NCBI GenBank assembly: GCA_964584595.1 | Contig: CAZPAM010000023.1 | Coordinates: forward strand, 1 to 34,003 | DNA from: Scalindua sp964584595 | GTDB lineage: Bacteria; Planctomycetota; Brocadiia; Brocadiales; Scalinduaceae | Direction: 5' to 3' | DNA length: 34,003 nucleotides | Shown here: positions 24,844 through 33,643 of the stretch, in pieces | Layout: each line of letters starts with the position of its first letter | Position numbering within the stretch: position 1 is the stretch's first letter | The notes under the pieces: model-generated | Told to the model about the DNA's origin: nothing | The model's input: the letters and a program-made list of their open reading frames with translations, nothing else | The model's database searches: none | Position numbers and translations under genes: made by a program

Positions 24844-25734
24844 TTACAAATAAGTCCTGATGGTATCTTCAAATGGTTTTGGATGTATCTTAAAATCTCT
24901 CTTCATCTCAGTAATGTCACAGACGTTGTCTTCTCTAAGCATAATTAGTTGATCTCTGTTCAATGGAGGGTTTGACGATGTTTTTTCCATTAAGAAGGCG
25001 AGAGGCTTAAACATTGAAACCGGCAGGTGTATCTTGAATCTGTTCTTTTGCAAAACCTTCATGATCGTATCAAGTATTTCGTTAAACGAGATTGCATCCG
25101 GGCCGCCGATTTCGTATGTCTTATCTGAAATGTTGTCATTGACTGCTGCCTCATAGAAACAGTGTGCAACATCTCCAACATATATAGGCTGCATCCTGGA
25201 TTTGCCTTTTCCTATCACGGGTACTATGCGGGTTATGAATGTCTGCCTAATCATTTTTGCAAACATATTTACAAATTCATCATCCGCTCCGCAGATGATT
25301 GGAGGCCTGAGGATTACGTATTTTAAGCCGCTGTTTCTCACAGCCTCTTCGGCCTGCCACTTTGTTTTATGATATCGGCTTATTCCATCGGGCCTTGTCC
25401 CCAGTGCGCTCATATGTATGTACTTCTTAATGTCTGCATTGTTGGATGCTTCTAAGACATTCTTTGTCCCTTCAGCATGAATTCTCTCAAATGTTGCACC
25501 CTTAATTTCCTTTATAATCCCCACCAGATGAATAACAGTGTCAATGCCATTAAACGCTTCTTTAAGTGTGTCCGGCACAAGAATATCACCGGTACAAAAC
25601 TCCACTTCCAGGCCATCGAGTACATCCCTGGGAGAGGACTCACGAACAAGGCATCTTACCTGTTGTCCTTTTTCCACAAGCAATCGTACAATGTTTCTTC
25701 CGACAAATCCTGTGCCGCCTGTTACCAGAATCAT
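24844..25734 (-). CDS. NAD(P)-binding Rossmann protein, NDUFA9-like / atypical SDR
   Basis: It has 296 residues and starts with the nucleotide-binding motif MILVTGGTGFVGRNIV. DTVIHLVGIIKE is the strand-4 region, and YHKTKWQAEEAVRNSGLKYVILRPP contains the YxxxK-like catalytic or vestigial motif. RMQPIYVGDVA and YEIGGPDAISFNEIL follow. This pattern is seen in complex I NDUFA9-like and NmrA-like SDRs, where the enzyme role is uncertain. It ends facing the coiled-coil gene (convergent, 31-base gap). The 183-base spacer towards znuB has only short weak hairpins (for example AGTTGA at 25868-25873 with TCAACT at 25886-25891). Confidence 0.8.
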   Translation of the reverse strand: MILVTGGTGFVGRNIVRLLVEKGQQVRCLVRESSPRDVLDGLEVEFCTGDILVPDTLKEAFNGIDTVIHLVGIIKEIKGATFERIHAEGTKNVLEASNNADIKKYIHMSALGTRPDGISRYHKTKWQAEEAVRNSGLKYVILRPPIICGADDEFVNMFAKMIRQTFITRIVPVIGKGKSRMQPIYVGDVAHCFYEAAVNDNISDKTYEIGGPDAISFNEILDTIMKVLQKNRFKIHLPVSMFKPLAFLMEKTSSNPPLNRDQLIMLREDNVCDITEMKRDFKIHPKPFEDTIRTYL

Positions 25735-25917
25735 ACTGTCACTCCTGACAAAGTTATGGTTATATCTAAATCTTAATGAAACTTTGAATTGAAGTCAACC
25801 TTTGATCAGAGAATAGATTTCCGATCAACATAGTGTAGATACAATAACGTAATTTAAAGAAACGTTCAGTTGAGATGAAAGAAAATCAACTCAAGTAAGT
25901 AGTTATTAATCCAAGTT

Positions 25918-26730
25918 CTATGACTTTTTATGGAGAAATCTGAAAGGTAATGTTAAACATAAAATAATAAACAGAGTTGCGACTATACAAGGTGATGTTG
26001 GAAGATCAAAAATATATGAAAGAAAGAACCCAATACATGCTGATATCATACTGACGGACACGGCTATTATAAAAACAGTCCTAATCTTGTTTGAAATGAG
26101 TAATCCATTTGCGGCAGGAATTATTAAGAACGACGTAATAAGTAGATTGCCAGCAGTACGTATTCCAATGGAGATAGCAGCTCCAATAGTAAGATAAAGC
26201 ATAAGTTCCCAAAACCGTGCATTCATACCAGATGTCCTTGCCATTTCAAAATCAAGCGTGATCGATGTGAATTTTTTGTAAAACAGAAAATGTGCAATAA
26301 AAATACATACAATAATGATAGCCATTAAGTATATCTGATGAGGCGTTGCCACAAGCACATTCCCAAAAAGCAAGTCATCAATTTCGTGTATTCCTTTAGC
26401 ACTTTTGGATACAAGAAGGATTGTAATTGCACTTGCTACGACAAATCCCATGCCGATTATGCTTTCGCTTGATAGTCTTCTTTCTGCAAATCTAGTAGAA
26501 AATATGGCAACTCCAAGGAAAGTAAATATTAAAGACGTAAGAGTTGGGTTAAGTCCTGTTATAAAGGCTAGTGCAATTCCTGCAGATGAGACTTGCGTAA
26601 CTGCTACGCTAACAAAGACAATTCTCTTTAAGATGATATAAACACTCAGGTATGAACATACCAGGGCTACGAGCAGAGAACATATAATTGAATATTTAAA
26701 GAATTCTAGATTGTTAAGAAAGTCATTCAT
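25918..26730 (-). CDS. znuB: Zinc/manganese ABC transporter permease
   Basis: This 270-residue ABC-3-family permease has about seven or eight hydrophobic segments and the family motif GLLISNKIR near the C-terminus. FVSVAVTQVSSAGIALAFITG is the start of the ABC-3 core. It forms the inner-membrane channel for Zn2+ or Mn2+. Its start overlaps the ATPase stop by four bases (ATGA), and it is the last gene of the porin-znuA-znuC-znuB operon. Metal specificity cannot be read from sequence, so the zinc name is a family-level call. Confidence 0.88.
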   Translation of the reverse strand: MNDFLNNLEFFKYSIICSLLVALVCSYLSVYIILKRIVFVSVAVTQVSSAGIALAFITGLNPTLTSLIFTFLGVAIFSTRFAERRLSSESIIGMGFVVASAITILLVSKSAKGIHEIDDLLFGNVLVATPHQIYLMAIIIVCIFIAHFLFYKKFTSITLDFEMARTSGMNARFWELMLYLTIGAAISIGIRTAGNLLITSFLIIPAANGLLISNKIRTVFIIAVSVSMISACIGFFLSYIFDLPTSPCIVATLFIILCLTLPFRFLHKKS

Positions 26731-27479
26731 TTAATTTTTGAAATAATCGCCTTCTGTCCGGAAATATCAGCAATCTTAACTTTGATTCCATAGACTTTAT
26801 CCAAAGTTTCTTCGCTAAGCATTGAATCAACCGGTCCCAGTTTCAGGGTATTTTTATCAATAATAGACAGTGTCTTCACGTAATTTGCTACGATATTAAG
26901 GTTGTGGCTGACCAGTATTACAGTAAGCATGTATTCGGCATGTAATGACTTGATAAGTTCCATTATGGCTATCTCACCCTGGATGTCCATGCCTTCTACA
27001 GGTTCATCAAGTATTAGAGTATTTGGTTCACCTACCATGGCTCTTGCTATTAAAGTACGCTGTTTCTGACCTCCGGAAAGTTCCCTGTAGTTTTCATCTG
27101 CCAGGTTTTCTATACCAACATTTTTTAACATTTTCTTTACTATTGCATAATCCTTTTCTTTAGGCCTTTTAATAATACCTATCTTTTCATATCTTCCCAT
27201 GAGGACCATTTCCAATACAGTAATAGGAAAAATCTCGTCAACTGAAGCATGCTGAGGGACATAGCCTATCATTCTTCTATATCCCTTTCCATGATCTGGA
27301 AACGTAATTTCCCCTTTTATTGGTTTTAATAGTCCCAGTATCGACTTCAGTAGCGTAGTCTTCCCTGCACCGTTTGGACCCACTATTCCAAGAAAATCTC
27401 CTTTTTGTATATTGAAATTAAGAGACGTAAGAACAGGATTTTTTCCATAACCAAGTTGTACATTGTTAAATTCAATCAT
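26727..27479 (-). CDS. znuC: Zinc/manganese ABC transporter ATP-binding protein
   Basis: This 250-residue ATPase powers uptake with the ZnuB permease. It has Walker A GPNGAGKTT (34-42), the Q-loop near YVPQHASVDE, the signature LSGGQKQR, Walker B LILDEPVEG and the H-loop LVSHNLNIV. It overlaps the znuA stop by eight bases and the permease start by four, so all three are translationally coupled. Confidence 0.92.
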   Translation of the reverse strand: MIEFNNVQLGYGKNPVLTSLNFNIQKGDFLGIVGPNGAGKTTLLKSILGLLKPIKGEITFPDHGKGYRRMIGYVPQHASVDEIFPITVLEMVLMGRYEKIGIIKRPKEKDYAIVKKMLKNVGIENLADENYRELSGGQKQRTLIARAMVGEPNTLILDEPVEGMDIQGEIAIMELIKSLHAEYMLTVILVSHNLNIVANYVKTLSIIDKNTLKLGPVDSMLSEETLDKVYGIKVKIADISGQKAIISKIK

Positions 27480-28431
27480 TAGAATTTATTCCTCGCTCTA
27501 CGAATATGCTTATCAGTTCATCAATAATATAATCAAAGAGTGCAAAATAATCTTTAACTCCATTTATCCCTTCAACTGAAGTAGGCAGCGTTAAAACACT
27601 GGCACCTGTCTTTGATGCAATAAAATCTGGTACTTTGCTCTCATAATATGGTTCCTTGATTATTACCTTTATGTCTTCCGCCTTCATCTTTTTAATAAGA
27701 TTTGAAATGTGTGCAGGTGAGGCCGGAATCCCCGGTTTTGGTTCTATGTAATCTGCCACCTTGATTTTGAACCTCTTTGCCAAGTTTGACCATGTCTTGT
27801 GATATGCGATTACTTTTGTGCCGGAATAAGGCTTCATTTTTCTCAGCCACTTAACCAGATGTGTATCAATTTCATTATCAAAACATTTCTTATTCTCCTT
27901 AAAATAATCAGCATTCTCAGGTGAAACTCTTCTTAATCCATTAAGGATATTTTGGGCAATTGTTTTACTGTTAAGTGGATCCAGCCAGTAATGCGGATTG
28001 CCAAAAACATGTATATCTCCCAGAGACCTGTCAATTTTTGTCGTAGGAATATCCAGAAGCTCAACTCCTATAGAAGCATCTACATATCCCGATGAGCCAA
28101 ATCTAATCTGTGGATTTCTTGCACCGTCTTCAAGCAGTTGTGACCATGTTTCTAAATCCAAGCCTACTTTTACAAAAAGATCTGCCTTGTTGAGTTTCAA
28201 CATATAACTCGGTTTTGCATCAACAATATGAGGATTTTGATATCCCTTTGTAATGTTTTCCACTTTGATTATGTCGCCACCTATAAATTTGGCAATAGAC
28301 TTCAAATCCGTTGATGTAGTTACGACATTTATTTTTTTAGCAAATGCATAACTATAATTAAGAAAGATGACCGACAGTATCATTAATGAATAAATTATAA
28401 CTGTTGGTCTCAGAAATTTCTCTTTTGTCAT
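27472..28431 (-). CDS. znuA: Metal-binding lipoprotein/periplasmic component of zinc/manganese ABC transporter
   Basis: This 319-residue solute-binding protein has a signal peptide (about 1-31, ending SYAFA). Metal ligands typical of cluster 9 binding proteins are visible: His68 in YQNPHIVDAKPSY, His147 in GNPHYWLDP and His211 in IAYHKTWSNL, plus a C-terminal acidic ligand. No long His-rich loop is present, unlike many zinc-specific ZnuA proteins, so Mn2+ remains possible. A GGAGAAAG ribosome-binding site precedes the ATG. It lies 24 bases behind the porin gene and starts the ABC part of the operon. Confidence 0.9.
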   Translation of the reverse strand: MTKEKFLRPTVIIYSLMILSVIFLNYSYAFAKKINVVTTSTDLKSIAKFIGGDIIKVENITKGYQNPHIVDAKPSYMLKLNKADLFVKVGLDLETWSQLLEDGARNPQIRFGSSGYVDASIGVELLDIPTTKIDRSLGDIHVFGNPHYWLDPLNSKTIAQNILNGLRRVSPENADYFKENKKCFDNEIDTHLVKWLRKMKPYSGTKVIAYHKTWSNLAKRFKIKVADYIEPKPGIPASPAHISNLIKKMKAEDIKVIIKEPYYESKVPDFIASKTGASVLTLPTSVEGINGVKDYFALFDYIIDELISIFVERGINSND

Positions 28432-28455
28432 TCTCTTTCTCCAGATAATACTTTT

Positions 28456-29838
28456 TTAAAATGGATGTGGTTTATGTGCGCCAAGTGTAAATGTTGCCTG
28501 CAACGTTAATGCGTTATCTCCTTCTTCTACAGGCATAGTAACAGAGTTTTTTTCCGAATGGGTATACTCCAGCCTCAAGCGTGTAAATTCGCTCTGCCAG
28601 AAGGTTAGATACGGAGATACTGACCATTCACTGTCTTTATCGTTCGTTGGAAACTGTGAATAATCAAATCTCGTTCCGGCAGAAAGCCTTTGTGTAAGCT
28701 GATATTCACCAAATGTATAAAAACCAAGACTATTTATGTCTTTAACATCTACAGTAAATCCTGCCTCATCAAAACTCCCTGTTTCTCTCTGACTCGCAAA
28801 GAATTCAGTTTGCCAGATAAACGATTTATAAAGCTTCTGTCCGGGTGGATCCCATCTGAATGTAATATCAATTCCTTCCATAGTTTGCCTGAAGTTTCTT
28901 TTTGTTATTGTTGCATCATCGGTGTCGCTGATGTCACGTGTCTGAAAACTCAAACCAATTTCAAGTGAAGAACTATCGGTAATATCAAAATAATTTCTTA
29001 GATGTGCCAGATATATCTGGTCCTTACCTTTTATCCCTTCATCTGAAGGTGTAAGGATTTCACCGGTTAGTTCGGAATAAATGTCCCATGGATTTGGTAT
29101 AATCTTACTGATAGAAATTCCAGGTTCTTTCTGGCCTTCCGTACCAAGGAAATTCTTTATAGGATCTGGATAATCAATTTGATTGATTTCAGGCCTGTGT
29201 ACCTTATTCATCTTTCCAAAACTGGTTCTGAAGATACCGGTCTTTGCCTGTAGATCCCATGGAAGCGTAAGCCATGTCATATATCCTTCTTCTATACTTA
29301 CATCACCTCCATCTTCACTGGTGAGAAAGAAATCTGCACGTGCATACGGGTCTAAGACTCCCGTTAAGCCAAGTTCTATTTCCCTCAGGCTTATCCTGTC
29401 TGCAAATTCGTTTTCAGCAAATGGACTTCCTGCGCGTCCCTCATCAATACTTCTCTCAGGCCATGTAACATTGGCAAGGGAGTCGCCAATAATCCCTATA
29501 TCCAGCATGAGATTTTGCCATTTACCGCCACGAGAATATCCGGGTGTATAAGGTGGTGCCGGTTGATTCTCTTCTTCGTCTAAGAGTTGCGCCAACTCTC
29601 TTTTCAGTGAAACATCATCAACTGTTTCGGGATTTCCCCCTTCTAGTCTTGCTATCTTATCCTGCATTTCATTGATCCTGGCCTCATAGTCATTCTTCAT
29701 TTCGATAACCATGGACGTTAACTCCTGGATCTGCCTGCTCAGAGCATCCTTGTCTGATGTGTCGTTGCTTGCGAAGGCAACTGCAGGGATAATGAAAAAG
29801 AATGATATACAGTATATGTGTATAAGTATCCTTCGCAT
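28456..29838 (-). CDS. Outer-membrane beta-barrel porin with coiled-coil N-terminus
   Basis: This 460-residue protein has a signal peptide (about 1-23, ending AVAFA), a coiled-coil region (about 28-68, SRQIQELTSMVIEMKND), a polar linker, then alternating beta-barrel strands to the C-terminus. It ends in Phe (FTLGAHKPHPF), as outer-membrane barrels do. The layout resembles phosphate- or carbohydrate-type porins of the OprP kind. Being the first gene of a metal ABC operon, it probably lets the metal or its complex pass the outer membrane; that is inference. A GGAGGG ribosome-binding site precedes the ATG. Confidence 0.8.
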   Translation of the reverse strand: MRRILIHIYCISFFFIIPAVAFASNDTSDKDALSRQIQELTSMVIEMKNDYEARINEMQDKIARLEGGNPETVDDVSLKRELAQLLDEEENQPAPPYTPGYSRGGKWQNLMLDIGIIGDSLANVTWPERSIDEGRAGSPFAENEFADRISLREIELGLTGVLDPYARADFFLTSEDGGDVSIEEGYMTWLTLPWDLQAKTGIFRTSFGKMNKVHRPEINQIDYPDPIKNFLGTEGQKEPGISISKIIPNPWDIYSELTGEILTPSDEGIKGKDQIYLAHLRNYFDITDSSSLEIGLSFQTRDISDTDDATITKRNFRQTMEGIDITFRWDPPGQKLYKSFIWQTEFFASQRETGSFDEAGFTVDVKDINSLGFYTFGEYQLTQRLSAGTRFDYSQFPTNDKDSEWSVSPYLTFWQSEFTRLRLEYTHSEKNSVTMPVEEGDNALTLQATFTLGAHKPHPF

Positions 29839-29855
29839 ACTAACCCTCCATATTC

Positions 29856-29890
29856 AATTTCTGAAATTTAACCAGATTTATTCATAAATC
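29856..29890. promoter_or_regulatory. Two palindromes upstream of the porin-znuACB operon (candidate operator)
   Basis: AATTTC-T-GAAATT (29856-29868) and GATTTAT-TC-ATAAATC (29875-29890) are perfect AT-rich palindromes 18-52 bases before the porin ATG. The second resembles a Fur/Zur-type box in length. The rest of the 192-base spacer up to 30030 holds no gene. No clean -35/-10 pair was found. Confidence 0.35.
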
Positions 29891-30030
29891 ATTGTAGATA
29901 CGAACTCTCATCACTAATATGAATGTATGACAAGATGTAGGGGTAGATTACCCGTCGGTCAAGGATAACTACAAATCTACTTCTTTATCTAAATCTGATC
30001 TGATAATTAAGTACTTTATTATGAATTGAA

Positions 30031-30423
30031 CTATGAAATGATTAATGGAGGACTACGTGAGGAGTATTTTCCGTAATTGAGAAATGTATACGCCTGTTGA
30101 TCGTTTAAACATAATCCGGATGTGTCCGGTATGAAGCATGACGCATTAAAGGATAATTGTATTTTCTTTGGTGAACTCTTGAGCCATTCACAGATAATAC
30201 AATTATCTTCGTTGTGATCATTGCCGCATAGGATAGGAGCACTGCTGCCACAGTCATTGACAACAGCGACAGTATCTGAATGGTATTCATCAGCAGCATG
30301 TCCATGATAAGCAGACTCGTCGAATGCATGAAATCCGCCTGCCGTTATGCACAGGACGACATAAGGAACTAATACGAGTATGGTCAGCGTTTTAAATAAT
30401 TTTTTTGAACTGTAGGGATACAT
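30031..30423 (-). CDS. Exported His/Cys-rich small protein, possible metal binder
   Basis: This 130-residue protein begins with a likely signal peptide (LFKTLTILVLVPYVVLC, about 9-25). The mature part is rich in metal ligands: FHAF, YHGHAADEYH, DCGSSAPILCGNDH and NCIICEW, so it probably binds zinc or copper or forms disulfides. I do not recognise a family. It lies just upstream of the porin-znuACB operon on the same strand. Its promoter overlaps a palindrome, and the leader is almost absent: no ribosome-binding site precedes the ATG. The protein may buffer or scavenge metal for the transporter, which is inference from context. Confidence 0.7.
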   Translation of the reverse strand: MYPYSSKKLFKTLTILVLVPYVVLCITAGGFHAFDESAYHGHAADEYHSDTVAVVNDCGSSAPILCGNDHNEDNCIICEWLKSSPKKIQLSFNASCFIPDTSGLCLNDQQAYTFLNYGKYSSRSPPLIIS

Positions 30424-30432
30424 AGTGATATT

Positions 30433-30461
30433 ATAATATTTACTGTTTTGTGAGTTGTCAA
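30433..30461 (-). promoter_or_regulatory. Promoter of the His/Cys-rich gene, overlapped by a palindrome
   Basis: On the minus strand a perfect TTGACA (30456-30461) is followed after 17 bases by TATTAT (30433-30438). The 12-base palindrome ATATTATAATAT (30428-30439) covers the -10 and the likely start point, the place a repressor such as Zur would bind. Transcription would begin about three bases before the ATG. Confidence 0.6.
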
Positions 30462-30507
30462 TATTTATTTTAAAATATAATTACTTCATTATTTTCTTCG
30501 CAATCAT

Positions 30508-31026
30508 TCATATCACATACTCCTGCTCGTTCTTTCCTTTCAACTTTTCCTGTTTCTTCTTCAAGCGCTCTACGTGAATAATAAGCGTATCAACTGTCTC
30601 CTTCAGTAGATCGAGTTCGTCAATTGTTAAATCGTTTAATTGTTCAAGATTGTACTCAATCGTGTCGACTATCTTTTTGGCCGGACGCTGCATTGGACGC
30701 ATAAAATAAGTTGTAATAGTTGCTACTATAGTTCCAAAAAAGATTACGGAGCCTATTACTATCCATATAGCTCCAATCAACTGAGCAATATCAGATTTAG
30801 GAGTATCAGCTATGCCGGCTGTAGAAAATGCGGCTATACCCCAATACAGGGCATCACCATAAGAGGTTATGTTTGTCCCTTCAGCGCCTCTTTCGGTATA
30901 ATACAATCCGGTTGAGAAAGCAAACCACAGTACAATCAGAAGAAAAATCATTTTTCCAAATGGCGTGTGAGTTGCGATATCTCTTATAAATCTCTTAGGC
31001 CTGGAATTCAGCTTTTTTCTTCTCAT
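30508..31026 (-). CDS. Two-TM ion channel with altered selectivity filter
   Basis: This 172-residue protein has an N-terminal basic segment, TM1 (about 26-43), a pore loop (about 57-76), TM2 (about 82-107), and a helical, charged C-terminus (about 115-165). The pore region SYGDALYWGIAAFSTAGIAD aligns with the potassium-channel pore, but the filter TVGYGD reads TAGIAD (69-74): Tyr becomes Ile and the second Gly becomes Ala. Potassium selectivity is therefore doubtful. It could conduct cations less selectively or act as a regulator. No ribosome-binding site is obvious before the ATG. Confidence 0.8.
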   Translation of the reverse strand: MRRKKLNSRPKRFIRDIATHTPFGKMIFLLIVLWFAFSTGLYYTERGAEGTNITSYGDALYWGIAAFSTAGIADTPKSDIAQLIGAIWIVIGSVIFFGTIVATITTYFMRPMQRPAKKIVDTIEYNLEQLNDLTIDELDLLKETVDTLIIHVERLKKKQEKLKGKNEQEYVI

Positions 31027-31065
31027 GGGTTATTTATACAATAAAAACTCGGATTTCTCCAGCCG

Positions 31066-31728
31066 TTATTTCGCCATTTCTATTCTTTTTAATACACCAT
31101 CAGATGCTTTTCGCAATTCAGAAAGGCTTTCAGGAATCTTTCCGATTGTTTCATCAATCTTAAAAGGTTTGCCGAAAACCATCTTTATCCAATGCCTTCC
31201 TGTCAGAAGGTCGATTACAGACCCTCCAAGGACGCTAACAGCGCCGTCAAGATTAGACTCAATTTTAAGCGGTACAATCAATTTATTGCTTTTAGCGGCC
31301 ACATATGAGATTCCCCTGCGTGCTCTTCTCGTTATGGGTACGTCTCTGTTTAAACCGCCTTCAGGGAATATGACAATCCTTTCACCCTGGCCTAGTTTTT
31401 CTATTAACGGCCTGCTGGATAATTCCAGATCCTTACCCTTTCTAGCGCGAATTGCTCCAACAAAGCGATAAAAAAACAGTAATTTATAAAAGTAATCACT
31501 TGCCATGTAAAATAGCGGAATATATTTCAAACGAAACGGCAGGGCAATAAAAACAGATATGGGGTCCAGATATGAGACGTGATTTACTGCAAGAATAAAT
31601 GAAGTGCCTGCCTTTTCCAGATTGTCAGTTCTTTCGACCTTAAAATTAAGAAAAATTCTAAACAAAAACAGAAATGGCCAATAAAATGATATTTGTAATA
31701 CTTTTGTAAGGTTTCTGCGAATATTCAT
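31066..31728 (-). CDS. 1-acyl-glycerol-3-phosphate acyltransferase family (PlsC)
   Basis: About 220 residues with the acyltransferase motifs: NHVSYLDP contains HxxxxD (His50, Asp55) and FPEGGLNRD is the substrate-binding motif. An N-terminal hydrophobic segment (about 12-29) anchors it. It acylates lysophospholipids at the inner membrane; the exact substrate is not clear. The ATG at 31728 is chosen; the frame continues six codons upstream to a TTG. Neither has a strong ribosome-binding site. It lies between the channel gene and the DASS transporter gene on the same strand. Confidence 0.85.
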   Translation of the reverse strand: MNIRRNLTKVLQISFYWPFLFLFRIFLNFKVERTDNLEKAGTSFILAVNHVSYLDPISVFIALPFRLKYIPLFYMASDYFYKLLFFYRFVGAIRARKGKDLELSSRPLIEKLGQGERIVIFPEGGLNRDVPITRRARRGISYVAAKSNKLIVPLKIESNLDGAVSVLGGSVIDLLTGRHWIKMVFGKPFKIDETIGKIPESLSELRKASDGVLKRIEMAK

Positions 31729-31792
31729 AAGGTCTGACCAAATCAATCGAGTTTACAGGTAATGGCGTTGAAAAATATTATATTAGTCTGTA

Positions 31793-33568
31793 TCAGAAAG
31801 GCCAGAGAATTGGTATGAGAAATACTGCTAATCCCCAGAATATCAGGTTCAGTGGCCCACCAACACGCGTATAGTCAAAGAACCGATATCCGCCCGGAGC
31901 ATGGATCATCGTATTTGTTTGATACCCTATCGGTGTTGCAAAACTTGTAGATGCGGCAAATGTAATTGCTACCAGAAACGGCCTGGGATCCACATCCATG
32001 GATGCTGCTATGGATAACCCAATAGGAGCAATGATCACGGCAGCAGCATTATTTGACATAAGCTCTGTTAGTATCGCAGTGATTAAATATAATATTGCCA
32101 GAATAACAATGGGTCCACAACCTGCAAAAGGATCCATTATAGTGTTTACCAGCCAGAGAGCTGTACCGCTTTGTTGCATAGCAAGACCTAAAGGCAGAAT
32201 ACCACCAAGCAGGAAGATAATCTTCCAGTCAATTGCTTCGTATGCTTCTTCTATTGTAAGGCACCGGCTGACAACCATGCCAACAGCGCCGATCAGAGCC
32301 GCAGTCAGTATCGGGATAATATTTAACACTGTTAAAGTTATTACAGCAAGAAACAGAAACAATGCGATGATGACCTTATCCTTACGAACATATAGTTCGG
32401 TTAACTCGTTTGTTACAATCAGATCAGAGGATTTAAGCAAGCGCGGTATATCACCCTTGTCCGCTTGCAGAAGTAACGTATCCCCATTCTCAAGAAAGAC
32501 TTCAGCTACACGGTCACGTATAATCTTACCCCGACGCTGTACAGCAAGGACAACACATTTATATCTTCGGAAAAAACCAAAGCTTTGTAACGTACTGCTG
32601 GCTAACCTTGACCGTGGCGGGATAAGCACTTCAACCAACTTAATATCATTTGAGCTGATTTTCTTGTCGTCCATTTTAGTCTTTGCATGAATTTCAAGGC
32701 CATATTTTTCCTGCATGGCAATAAGCGTATCCACATTACCGTGGAGCAGGAGAATATCTCCTTCTTTTATTTTGGTACTAGGTGGCTTTGAAGTTTCTTT
32801 GTTATTTCTTATAAACTTGATAAGGTCTACTTTCTCGTCTTTTTTTACCTTGCTCTCTTCCCAGGTTGATGCAATTAATGAGGAATTCTCTGTAACCTGT
32901 AATTCAGCCAGGTAGTCAGCAAGATGATATCGATCCACCTTCTGGTCCTCTCCCGCACGCTTTGGTAAAAACCATCGGGCAATTGTCAGGTAGGATATAC
33001 CGGCAATGGTCATTGCCAGACCTAAAGGCCCAAACTCAAAGAATTCAAAAGCCTCCATCCCATTGTCTGTTGCAATTGAGTTAATCAGGATATTGGTAGA
33101 GCTGCCGATTAGCGTACAAACACCTCCAAACTGGCTTGCGAATGAAAGTGGCATCAGTACCCGGGAAGATGATAATTTACGGGACTTTGCAAGCATAATT
33201 GCAACAGGAATAAATATTGCAACCGTAGCGGTATTTATGATGAATGCGGACAGAAGGGCGATCGTAATACAGAGTACGACAATAAGCCGTGGTTCGGTTT
33301 TCCCTGCCAATCTGTCTATATGGCGTGCAAGCCATTCCACAAGGCCGGTCCGTACCAGTCCAGCGCTTAATACAAACATAGCAGTAATAATTGCCGTTGC
33401 AGAACTTGCAAACCCGTAGAGTGCCTGATTTGTATTGATTAGTCCCAACACAATAAGCACAACCAACACGCACAGGGCCGTCAGGTCGAACCGGAGCTTT
33501 CCTGAAATAAAGAAGAACATTGCAGCCACGACCACAATGAGTACCAATATTACGTTAATGTCCGGCAT
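31793..33568 (-). CDS. SLC13/DASS-family transporter with two TrkA-C domains
   Basis: This 591-residue protein has about 10-12 membrane segments in two halves. Between them (about 215-390) lie two TrkA-C (RCK-C) regulatory domains, seen as TKIKEGDILLLHGNVDTL and VFLENGDTLLLQADKGDI. The hairpin motifs of the family are INTATVAIFIPVAIMLA and MSNNAAAVIIAPIG. Such proteins carry dicarboxylates, sulfate or other anions with cations; the substrate is not told by sequence. It is transcribed away from the MORN gene, which ends about 75 bases upstream on the same strand. Confidence 0.87.
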   Translation of the reverse strand: MPDINVILVLIVVVAAMFFFISGKLRFDLTALCVLVVLIVLGLINTNQALYGFASSATAIITAMFVLSAGLVRTGLVEWLARHIDRLAGKTEPRLIVVLCITIALLSAFIINTATVAIFIPVAIMLAKSRKLSSSRVLMPLSFASQFGGVCTLIGSSTNILINSIATDNGMEAFEFFEFGPLGLAMTIAGISYLTIARWFLPKRAGEDQKVDRYHLADYLAELQVTENSSLIASTWEESKVKKDEKVDLIKFIRNNKETSKPPSTKIKEGDILLLHGNVDTLIAMQEKYGLEIHAKTKMDDKKISSNDIKLVEVLIPPRSRLASSTLQSFGFFRRYKCVVLAVQRRGKIIRDRVAEVFLENGDTLLLQADKGDIPRLLKSSDLIVTNELTELYVRKDKVIIALFLFLAVITLTVLNIIPILTAALIGAVGMVVSRCLTIEEAYEAIDWKIIFLLGGILPLGLAMQQSGTALWLVNTIMDPFAGCGPIVILAILYLITAILTELMSNNAAAVIIAPIGLSIAASMDVDPRPFLVAITFAASTSFATPIGYQTNTMIHAPGGYRFFDYTRVGGPLNLIFWGLAVFLIPILWPF

Positions 33569-33643
33569 ATTTTCTTAAATGACTGCAATTAGCGTATTTT
33601 ATTGAAGGCATGAATATGATCTAAATCCATATCATTACAGTAG

